Source: Lachnospiraceae bacterium UBA6403 (GTDB lineage Bacteria; Bacillota; Clostridia; Lachnospirales; Lachnospiraceae). From it: a DNA stretch of 13,794 nucleotides. Made by a program: the position numbers and the translations under genes. The notes under the pieces are model-generated. The model saw only the letters and a list, made by a program, of their open reading frames with translations. It had not been told where the DNA came from and ran no database searches. Positions 7,369-13,075 of this stretch are shown piece by piece (position 1 is the stretch's first letter; every line of letters begins with the position of its first letter). The stretch spans positions 1 to 13,794 of the forward strand of contig DJPV01000015.1 of assembly GCA_002437435.1 (NCBI GenBank), written 5' to 3'.

Positions 7369-8203
7369 TTAAAGCAGCCTCCTTTCTTCTCTCAAGCTCT
7401 GCCATAATTGACTGATACTCTTCATCTGTTGGAACTTTGTGATGCCATGGAGCTTTGTTCTCCATTACATCACCGCCGCCAAAGCCCTTGATCGTATTTG
7501 CAATGATGCAGGTAGGCATTCCCTTTGTCTGTTTTGCCTGTTCAAATGCTGCATCCAACTCGTCCAGATCATTTCCATTTACCTGAATGACATTCCAGTT
7601 AAATGCTTTCACTCTTGCTTCCAGATTCTCATGGCTCATAACATCTTCGGTTGTACCTGAGATCTGAAGGTGGTTTCTGTCGATAACCGCACACAGGTTA
7701 TCTAATTTGTAATGACCGCCTGCCATGAATGCTTCCCATACAGAACCTTCTGCCAGTTCTCCATCACCCATTACGGTGTATACTCTGGATGGACGCTTAT
7801 CCATCTTTGCTGCTATCGCCATTCCGATACAAACCGGAAGTCCATGTCCGAGAGATCCTGAGTTCATCTCGATTCCCGGAAGCTTGTTGTTCGGATGTCC
7901 GATGAACATAGAACCAAATGTTGAAAATTCACGGATAACCTGTTCACGATCAATAAATCCTTTTTCTGCAAGTACTGCATAATAAGCTTCTACGGAATGT
8001 CCTTTACTCATTACAAAATAGTCTCTGTTTGGATCATCCATATTCTCGGTGCTGATATTCATCTGTCTCATATAGAGATCAACCAGAATGTCCATTACAC
8101 TGAAATCTCCACCTATATGACCTGCTTTTGCATTTCGAATCATTTCAACTACATCCTTACGAAGTTCAAATGATTTTGCTTTCAACGCTTTTAAATCACT
8201 CAT
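7361..8203 (-). CDS. Transketolase, N-terminal (thiamine-diphosphate-binding) subunit
   Basis: A 280-residue subunit holding the diphosphate-binding domain. The TPP motif starts GDGELAEGS (146-154) and ends at Asn177 in DRNHLQ. Active-site His motifs are AGH (27-29), SKGHS (66-70), GHP (102-104), SLGHGLP (117-123) and PWHHKVP (252-258). Together with the C subunit it equals a full transketolase. The ATG follows AAGGAG at 5 bases, 17 bases after the stop of the isomerase-like gene. Split transketolases are frequent in Clostridia and Thermotogae and often sit in sugar operons apart from the housekeeping copy, which suggests a dedicated substrate here. Confidence 0.92.
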   Translation of the reverse strand: MSDLKALKAKSFELRKDVVEMIRNAKAGHIGGDFSVMDILVDLYMRQMNISTENMDDPNRDYFVMSKGHSVEAYYAVLAEKGFIDREQVIREFSTFGSMFIGHPNNKLPGIEMNSGSLGHGLPVCIGMAIAAKMDKRPSRVYTVMGDGELAEGSVWEAFMAGGHYKLDNLCAVIDRNHLQISGTTEDVMSHENLEARVKAFNWNVIQVNGNDLDELDAAFEQAKQTKGMPTCIIANTIKGFGGGDVMENKAPWHHKVPTDEEYQSIMAELERRKEAALNE

Positions 8204-8220
8204 CTTGTCTCCTTTCCGGC

Positions 8221-9627
8221 TTAATTCTCGCCTCTAAGATATGCTTTAACCTCTTCTTCAATCGGATCATAAAGATCTGGCTTTATGCCGATGTATTTAC
8301 ATGCTTCATATAATACAGGAACTACATCCTTGTGGATTCCTACACAGTGATGGATGTATGGTCCCTCAACGATCTTTGCTTCCAGTCTCTTAATATTCTC
8401 AACTTCTACCCAAAGGTAAGTTCCCATTCCTTTTGGTCCGTCGATTCCTTTTGCATTTCCAAGTAAGAGTGAATACTCTCCATTATCTCCATCGAATCGA
8501 ACCAGTGATACATCACCATGCTTTGCTTCTGCTGTGATACTTCCCGGATGGTTAAATGCAAGTGGGTAGGTAAGCTTTGCTTTTTCCTTTGCAATTGAGA
8601 TCGGCCATGGTCCACAATGCTGAAGCAGCTCACCATTTGGATTGTCAGGATGACGGATCGTCCAGTCTGCGAAGAAGCTTCTTGTCTCTCCCATGCCTGC
8701 TGCCTCAACCATCAGTGAGGTGATCGCTCCGTGGATATCAGTCTCACATACAACCGGGATGCCTTCATCATTTAACAGTGCGTTTGCTGCACATGGCATA
8801 ATTCCGATCTCACTCTGTAACTGATTCCAGCACTGGATCGCGATTGCCTTACATCCATATTTGTTTAACAGATTCTTCATTGCGATCTTTAACGCTGCTA
8901 CATTCTCAAGCTCGTTGTCCTTGATGCAGATCTCCATGTTGTCTCTGCAATACTGAACAACATCCTTTACTCCTGCTTCATCCTCTGCCTTTACCTTCTT
9001 CATCTCATCGGTAAGCTCCGGCATTGGGATTGGTGTCAACTGAATGTTGAACTTCTCAAGCAATTCTCCTTCATTGCACATTGTGCTCCAGAACTCATAT
9101 GGTCTGGTTGAGATCTGAAGGATTCTGATATTCTTAAATGTCTTTACTACATTACATACTGCAAGAAAATCACGGATACCTCTTTCAAATACCGGATCGT
9201 TCAGTCTGCAGTTTGTCGTATATGTAAATGGGATTTCAAATCTGCGGAGAACCTTTCCTGTTGCAAACAGTCCACACTGTGTATCACGAAGTCTTGTTCC
9301 GTCCGGCTCCGGTCTTTCATCTAACGGTCCCCATAACAGAACCGGTACATTTAAGTCCTTTGCAAGTCTGGCACATTCAAACTCTGTACCGAAGTTACAA
9401 TGTGGAAGGAACAGTCCGTCGATCTTCTCTGCTTTGAACTTCTCTGCGATCTTAATTCTGTCCTCATCGTTATAAAGAAGACCTTCTGAATTAATATCAG
9501 TGATATCTACAAAATCAATTCCCAGCTCTGTAAGTCTCTCTGCTGTCAGTCCTCTGTACTTTACAGCATCCGGTGCTGAGAAAATACTTCTTCGTGTCGG
9601 TGCATAACCAATCTTAATCTTATCCAT
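8221..9627 (-). CDS. L-fucose/L-arabinose isomerase-like protein
   Basis: A 468-residue protein of the FucI/AraA-like fold (COG2407-type): Rossmann-like N-terminal domains, then a C-terminal barrel. Visible landmarks are RPYEFW (175-180), IAIQCWNQLQSE (262-273), PVVCETDIHGAITSLM (291-306), HCGPWP (337-342) and GPYIHHCVGIH (422-432). By analogy Glu295, Asp297 and a His of 426/427 are candidate metal ligands. Family members interconvert aldoses and ketoses using Mn2+, but many COG2407 proteins have no proven substrate. It is the first gene of the operon; the ATG at 9627 follows AAGGAGG at 7 bases. Placed before the kinase and transketolase, it is the likely aldose-to-ketose step. Fold confident; reaction inferred. 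Confidence 0.82.
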   Translation of the reverse strand: MDKIKIGYAPTRRSIFSAPDAVKYRGLTAERLTELGIDFVDITDINSEGLLYNDEDRIKIAEKFKAEKIDGLFLPHCNFGTEFECARLAKDLNVPVLLWGPLDERPEPDGTRLRDTQCGLFATGKVLRRFEIPFTYTTNCRLNDPVFERGIRDFLAVCNVVKTFKNIRILQISTRPYEFWSTMCNEGELLEKFNIQLTPIPMPELTDEMKKVKAEDEAGVKDVVQYCRDNMEICIKDNELENVAALKIAMKNLLNKYGCKAIAIQCWNQLQSEIGIMPCAANALLNDEGIPVVCETDIHGAITSLMVEAAGMGETRSFFADWTIRHPDNPNGELLQHCGPWPISIAKEKAKLTYPLAFNHPGSITAEAKHGDVSLVRFDGDNGEYSLLLGNAKGIDGPKGMGTYLWVEVENIKRLEAKIVEGPYIHHCVGIHKDVVPVLYEACKYIGIKPDLYDPIEEEVKAYLRGEN

Positions 9628-9697
9628 GTTATATCCTCCTTGTCCTTTTCTTATATTTCATTTTGTCGTTTTTTGTCTGTTCGTTTGTTATGAGCTG

Positions 9698-9726
9698 ATT
9701 ATATGCCTCCGAAAACTTAATTGATA
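9698..9726 (-). promoter_or_regulatory. Candidate promoter of the nine-gene operon
   Basis: On the minus strand, a perfect TATAAT (-10) lies at 9698-9703. Seventeen bases upstream is TATCAA (9721-9726), a poor -35 box that abuts and overlaps an AACTTAATT box (9714-9722). Transcription would start near 9691, giving a leader of about 64 bases. The weak -35 and the overlapping box are consistent with regulated expression. AT-richness makes chance -10 matches possible. Confidence 0.5.
9714..9722 (+). promoter_or_regulatory. AACTTAATT box 1
   Basis: A perfect AACTTAATT copy inside the operon promoter, between the -10 and the weak -35. With the inverted copy at 9732-9740 it also forms a second inverted repeat with a 9-base spacer. 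It is a candidate operator half-site for the adjacent LacI-type regulator. Confidence 0.45.
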
Positions 9727-9731
9727 GTACA

Positions 9732-9754
9732 AATTAAGTTTAATTAACTTAATT
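9732..9754. promoter_or_regulatory. Perfect palindromic operator candidate built from two AACTTAATT boxes
   Basis: Arms AATTAAGTT (9732-9740) and AACTTAATT (9746-9754) are exact inverted copies around the spacer TAATT. This is the longest perfect palindrome in the control region and lies between the two divergent promoters. It is the best candidate for dimer binding. Unlike most LacI-family operators it has no central CG. Confidence 0.5.
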
Positions 9755-9781
9755 ATTAGCTTAATTTATAACTTAATATTG
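9746..9781 (+). repeat. Three tandem 12-base repeats of the AACTTAATT box
   Basis: Units start at 9746 (AACTTAATT), 9758 (AGCTTAATT) and 9770 (AACTTAATA), exactly 12 bases apart, so the boxes fall on roughly the same face of the helix. The last unit runs into the -35 of the regulator promoter, so a protein bound here could control both promoters. The tract is AT-rich, but the preserved C and the even spacing argue against simple low complexity. Confidence 0.5.
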
Positions 9782-9806
9782 ATTTTAATTTCATTTCATG
9801 TATAAT
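9779..9806 (+). promoter_or_regulatory. Candidate promoter of the LacI-type regulator gene
   Basis: TTGATT (9779-9784), a 16-base spacer and a perfect TATAAT (9801-9806). Transcription would begin near 9813 and leave a leader of about 175 bases. A second TATAAT at 9868-9873 lacks a recognisable -35 at proper spacing. The -35 adjoins the box at 9770-9778, which would allow autoregulation. Confidence 0.5.
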
Positions 9807-9955
9807 AAAAACATACCAAAAAGAACCGCGTATTTTTTGAATTTTCGCTTAAATCTTGTGCAGTTTTTATAATAAAGTCAGATTGTACTATTACTTTCTT
9901 CTGAATACGAGGCTTAACGACTCTAATACAGCTTTTGATAATTCAATTAATCGGG

Positions 9956-9964
9956 AACTTAATT
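9956..9964 (+). promoter_or_regulatory. Isolated AACTTAATT box in the regulator leader
   Basis: A perfect copy 23 bases before the regulator start codon and 210 bases (about 20 helical turns) from the copy at 9746. AATTAA at 9945-9950 forms a short inverted repeat with its TTAATT half. It could be a secondary operator acting as a roadblock or loop partner. Confidence 0.4.
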
Positions 9965-9987
9965 CATATATGAAGGGAGTGTATTTC

Positions 9988-10998
9988 ATGTCAATTACAG
10001 CTAAAGAACTTGCTAAAATACTTAATCTGTCCGAAGCCGCCGTATCTATGGCACTGAATGATAAGCCGGGCGTAAGCACAGAGACAAGAAAGCGCGTATT
10101 GGAAACTGCACACAACTATTCTTATGATTTTACAAAGATCAAGAAGCCATCGAAATCATCAGGAGTGATCTATCTTCTTATATATAGAAAGCATGGTGCT
10201 GTTATCTCAAACAACTCCTTCTTTGATGTTCTGATCGAGAGTATCAATGAGAATTGCAGTGCAAATGGTTACCGCCTGTATTCACACCATGTTTATGAAT
10301 ATGCTGCTGAAAGTGTTACCAACCAATTAAACCATATCATCAAATCTGAATGTGATGGTGTTCTTTTACTTGGTACAGAAATGTACAAAGAGGACTTCTT
10401 CCCATTTGTATATCTGACGCTTCCGATCGTAGTAGTCGATACTTATTTCAACAGCGTAAAGATGGACTGTGTCAATATTAATAATGTACAGGGCGCACAG
10501 CAGGCAACTCATTTCCTGATCCAACGCCGCCAGAAGATTCCGGGCTACCTGCACTCTTCTTACAGTATCCATAACTTTGAAGAACGTGCCGATGGATATT
10601 ATCAGGCACTCCGTATGGCAGGCTTCGCTGCATCTAAGGCTATCGTACATCAGCTTCCACCTTATATGGACGGCGCACACGCAGAGATGCTTGCTATATT
10701 AGATAATAATGAACCGATTGCTGATTCTTATTTTGCCGATAATGATCTGATTGCCGCCGGAGCTATGAAAGCTTTTAAAGAACGCGGTTACCGTATTCCG
10801 GAAGATGTCGCCATCGTGGGATTTGATAATGTACCGATGTGTACTTATCTGGAACCAAATCTGACAACCATAAACGTTCCGGTTAAATATATGGGAAAAA
10901 TGGCAGTAGAACGACTGATTTCTGTTATTAACAGCAAGCAGTACATGCCGATCAAAATCGAAGTTAACACTAATCTTATAAAGAGACGAAGTGTATAA
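9988..10998 (+). CDS. LacI-family transcriptional regulator, likely controller of the divergent sugar operon
   Basis: A 336-residue regulator. Residues 2-47 form the LacI helix-turn-helix (ITAKELAKILNLSEAAVSMAL, then NDKPGVSTETRKRVLETA). Residues from about 58 form the sugar-binding core, with FADND (249-253), VGFDN (277-281) and EPNLTTINVP (289-298), all typical of the family. The hinge between them (YDFTKIKKPSKSSG) lacks the usual PNxxARSL pattern. The frame is open 44 codons upstream, but AAGGGAG 8 bases before ATG 9988 and the normal MSITAKELAK start decide the N-terminus. It is divergent from the sugar operon with shared box-like repeats, so local control with the imported sugar or a derivative as inducer is likely. 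Whether it represses or activates is not visible. Confidence 0.9.
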   Translation: MSITAKELAKILNLSEAAVSMALNDKPGVSTETRKRVLETAHNYSYDFTKIKKPSKSSGVIYLLIYRKHGAVISNNSFFDVLIESINENCSANGYRLYSHHVYEYAAESVTNQLNHIIKSECDGVLLLGTEMYKEDFFPFVYLTLPIVVVDTYFNSVKMDCVNINNVQGAQQATHFLIQRRQKIPGYLHSSYSIHNFEERADGYYQALRMAGFAASKAIVHQLPPYMDGAHAEMLAILDNNEPIADSYFADNDLIAAGAMKAFKERGYRIPEDVAIVGFDNVPMCTYLEPNLTTINVPVKYMGKMAVERLISVINSKQYMPIKIEVNTNLIKRRSV

Positions 10999-11054
10999 GT
11001 CCTTCCCCCTCCTTTCCGGGCTGTGCACTTCGCCTCAGGCAGAACAAATAAACA

Positions 11055-11264
11055 AAGGCTATTCATGCAGTCTTATATATACAACAAAAATAGAAGATAT
11101 CATACTTATTATTCCACAAGACGCTTTCGCTCTACCTTCGACGTAGCGGTACTAAGCTCCCGCTTTCGCGGATCGCTAAGAACCGACGCTCAGGCAGGCT
11201 TGTTTCATAATAATATGATATCTTCTATTTTTTATTTACTAATTATTTCCGCATGAATAGCCTT
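11055..11264. repeat. MITE-like nested inverted-repeat element between convergent genes
   Basis: Perfect 14-base outer inverted repeats lie at 11055-11068 and 11251-11264. Perfect 18-base inner repeats lie at 11086-11103 and 11215-11232 and extend imperfectly to about 35 bases (up to ACAAG 11116-11120 with CTTGT 11199-11203). The GC-richer centre (11121-11198) contains smaller hairpins: CCGC/GCGG at 11160-11171, nested in 11147-11157 with 11175-11185, and GTAGCG 11143-11148 with the segment at 11128-11135. The element has no open gene and no clear target-site duplication. It occupies most of the 337-base gap between the regulator and hydrolase genes. It looks like a non-coding mobile repeat or a structured RNA; the copy number in the genome cannot be seen from here. 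Confidence 0.65.
11086..11232. terminator. Possible bidirectional terminator formed by the inner inverted repeat
   Basis: The inner stem begins with a run of five A and ends with a run of six T, so on either strand the transcript makes a long stem ending in a U-rich stretch. It lies downstream of both the regulator gene (plus) and the hydrolase gene (minus), where a shared terminator is expected, and no simpler terminator hairpin was seen after either stop. The loop is far larger than in normal terminators, so efficiency is uncertain. Confidence 0.4.
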
Positions 11265-11335
11265 CTTCTAATTCAACAGTATAAAAGTGTTCTGCAGAAT
11301 AAAGGTATATCTTTCTCGCCTGTATATGACATTTT

Positions 11336-12427
11336 CTAATCTTCTGATCTGTTTGATACATTCTTTCTTGTGATCTTTAACAGCGACAGGATCGTCTGGC
11401 CGACGACTTTTCGGCTGGTTTCGTCCATCTTCTTGATCAAGGTCAGGATTCTGCCGATATCCTTATACCAGTTATTTTGCAGATCATCCGTGGTCTTCGC
11501 ATCACATTCATCCAACAGATCGAACAGGGCATTTACAAACTGTCTGCGCTGGTCATAATCCATATGGTCGATCCATTCTTTTAATGAAGCATTTAATACC
11601 CGGCATTCATCGGTGATTCCATCCTCATGAATGAGCGACGGCCCAAGCACCTCCCAGCTATAGACATCATGCTGCATGAAGCCCTCCTGCATACTGCGGA
11701 TCACGACATATTCCTCTCTGTGTTCAAGTAACATTCCCACTACGGAATTCTGTGGTATGTATGTAATCATCCGTGAAAGCATCCGGTTATAACCGGCAAG
11801 TTCCAGCACATTGGGTTCAAATCCCGGCCCATCCATGCTGTATACCTTTAAGATACGATCCTGCAACGTATGTTCACAGGTTGCCGCCGCATAGATCGCA
11901 AGATTGCCACCTTTGGAATGTCCGCACAGCAGGAAGGTTCCTGATATCTGTTCTGCTGCCTGCCGCAGATACTCGACTGCTGTCTGCTGGGACGGAACCG
12001 GTGAAAGAAATGCCATATTACAGTCCTCCCGCCATCCGACAAAGGTCTTATCGGTTCCACGATATACCACACAGCTTACATCATCAAACAGTTTTACCGT
12101 AACTGCTGAAAACTGCTTCTGTATTTCTTCATCCAACTGACTCACATAACCACATAAGAGCAGATCACCAAATCTTCTGCTTGCACCCATTGCGGCAAGC
12201 AGGTTCAGATCATCCTCATAGATTACCTGTGTCCTGCGTTCTTCATCCCCTAAGAACTGCTCTGCCGCCTCTGCTACCGTGACCGTATGCCCAAAATCAT
12301 CCGGCACGATTCCATCAAATGGTATATAGGAAAATCTCGAAAGTACAACTGCATCCACCTCATTAAAAGCCGATGCCTCAAATGGCAGATCTCCCCGCCA
12401 TTCCAGATAGTCTAATATATTTGCCAT
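11336..12427 (-). CDS. DUF2974 (Mbeg1-like) alpha/beta hydrolase
   Basis: A 363-residue protein matching the DUF2974/Mbeg1-like family of lipase-like hydrolases common in Firmicutes. The lipase-type segment VYRGTDKTFVGWRED (121-135) precedes the nucleophile motif GHSKGGN (169-175, Ser171). Asp199 in SMDGPGF and His253 in MQHDVYSW are plausible acid and base of the triad. The N-terminus starts MANILDYLEWRGDLPF, typical of the family, and there is no signal peptide, so it is cytosolic. An in-frame GTG at 12433 lies directly against the GGGGG site; ATG 12427 is better spaced and was chosen. It starts 19 bases after the thioesterase stop and is probably co-transcribed. The natural substrate is unknown; lipid or acyl ester hydrolysis is inferred from the fold. 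Confidence 0.82.
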   Translation of the reverse strand: MANILDYLEWRGDLPFEASAFNEVDAVVLSRFSYIPFDGIVPDDFGHTVTVAEAAEQFLGDEERRTQVIYEDDLNLLAAMGASRRFGDLLLCGYVSQLDEEIQKQFSAVTVKLFDDVSCVVYRGTDKTFVGWREDCNMAFLSPVPSQQTAVEYLRQAAEQISGTFLLCGHSKGGNLAIYAAATCEHTLQDRILKVYSMDGPGFEPNVLELAGYNRMLSRMITYIPQNSVVGMLLEHREEYVVIRSMQEGFMQHDVYSWEVLGPSLIHEDGITDECRVLNASLKEWIDHMDYDQRRQFVNALFDLLDECDAKTTDDLQNNWYKDIGRILTLIKKMDETSRKVVGQTILSLLKITRKNVSNRSED

Positions 12428-12446
12428 ATTCACACCCCCGGTTCAT

Positions 12447-12923
12447 CTAAAAACCTTCTTTGCGTCTCTGTCCTCTGAGCTCTCTCCTTTTCTCTCCTGC
12501 CAGCCATTCTGCCCGTTCACTTTCATTCTCAAGTTCAAGTCCCGAGACCGGTCTTGGTCTGTCATTTTCATTGACAGCCACCAGAGTCAGATATGCCCGG
12601 TTGATCGATCGCCGGATTCCTCTGTGATCCTCAATATAGGTATCCACCCGTACCTCCATCGATGTGTGACCGACATAAGTGATACGTCCTACTAATACGA
12701 TCAGATCCTTCAGATAAGCTCCACGCATGAATTTCAGGTTATCAACCGAAGCTGTGATCACATCACCATTGGAATGACGAATCCCAACAAGACCTGCAAC
12801 TTCATCGATCCATGCCATTAACTGTCCGCCAAATAATCGTCCGGCACCATTTAAATGCTCCGGTCGTACCTGATAGACCTGCTCTACCATTGAATCACTG
12901 ACTTTTTTCGTATTACGCTCCAT
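12447..12923 (-). CDS. Hotdog-fold acyl-CoA thioesterase (YciA/YkhA-like)
   Basis: A 158-residue cytosolic single-hotdog enzyme expected to hydrolyse acyl-CoA to free acid and CoA. The family signature HLNGAGRLFGGQLMAWIDE (23-41) contains Asn25 and the catalytic Asp40. TASVDNLKF (57-65) and VGHTSMEVRVDTYIE (84-98) complete the fold. The tail after about residue 130 is charged (Glu/Arg-rich) and poorly conserved. The frame allows a start at 12977, 18 residues earlier, but that start has no good ribosome binding site. ATG 12923 follows AAAGGGA and gives the usual length. The gene has its own candidate promoter upstream. The acyl chain preference cannot be read from the sequence. Confidence 0.85.
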   Translation of the reverse strand: MERNTKKVSDSMVEQVYQVRPEHLNGAGRLFGGQLMAWIDEVAGLVGIRHSNGDVITASVDNLKFMRGAYLKDLIVLVGRITYVGHTSMEVRVDTYIEDHRGIRRSINRAYLTLVAVNENDRPRPVSGLELENESERAEWLAGEKRRELRGQRRKEGF

Positions 12924-13075
12924 ATACACCGTTCCCTTTCTGTATATTTTCATCCTGTTTATCGTTTGAGTATTCATCCGTTACTATTCCTGTTCCGCTC
13001 ATTTTACCATAACAGACGCAAATACACAATCAGCAGCCGGTCTGTCGGATGATACTATTTATTCTGCCTATCCTG
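12924..13075 (-). promoter_or_regulatory. Intergenic region with a candidate promoter for the thioesterase-hydrolase pair
   Basis: On the minus strand, TTGTGT (13024-13029), a 17-base spacer and TAAAAT (13001-13006) form a promoter-like pair, with TGG directly before the -10 (extended -10). Transcription would start near 12994. No convincing terminator for the upstream membrane-protein gene was found in these 152 bases, so read-through from it is possible. Confidence 0.45.

Larger units (their letters stand above)
9628..9987. promoter_or_regulatory. Divergent AT-rich control region between the sugar operon and its LacI-type regulator
   Basis: A 360-base gene-free stretch. It contains a candidate -10 for the operon, a candidate promoter for the regulator, and a cluster of AACTTAATT boxes listed separately. 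No riboswitch fold and no convincing CcpA cre site were recognised. The rest appears to be untranslated leader. Confidence 0.8.

Noticed and set aside
9820..9860. CcpA cre site in the regulator leader
   Set aside because: CG-containing stretches here do not form the required pseudo-palindrome; no match good enough to report.
9856..9987. 44-codon N-terminal extension of the LacI-type regulator
   Set aside because: It precedes a canonical helix-turn-helix start, lacks a ribosome binding site, and contains the AACTTAATT box.
10988..11032. Terminator from CGAAGTG/CACTTCG arms overlapping the regulator stop
   Set aside because: Only 7 perfect pairs with a loop of about 31 bases and no U-run afterwards.
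11023..11256. Short plus-strand open frame (77 codons) through the inverted-repeat element
   Set aside because: No ribosome binding site, low-complexity composition, and it simply reads across the repeat arms and hairpin core.
11055..11264. Invertible promoter (phase-variable inverton) flanked by the 14-base inverted repeats
   Set aside because: The element lies between two convergent gene ends, so a promoter inside would drive only antisense. The extra inner repeats point to a folded element, and no invertase gene is nearby.
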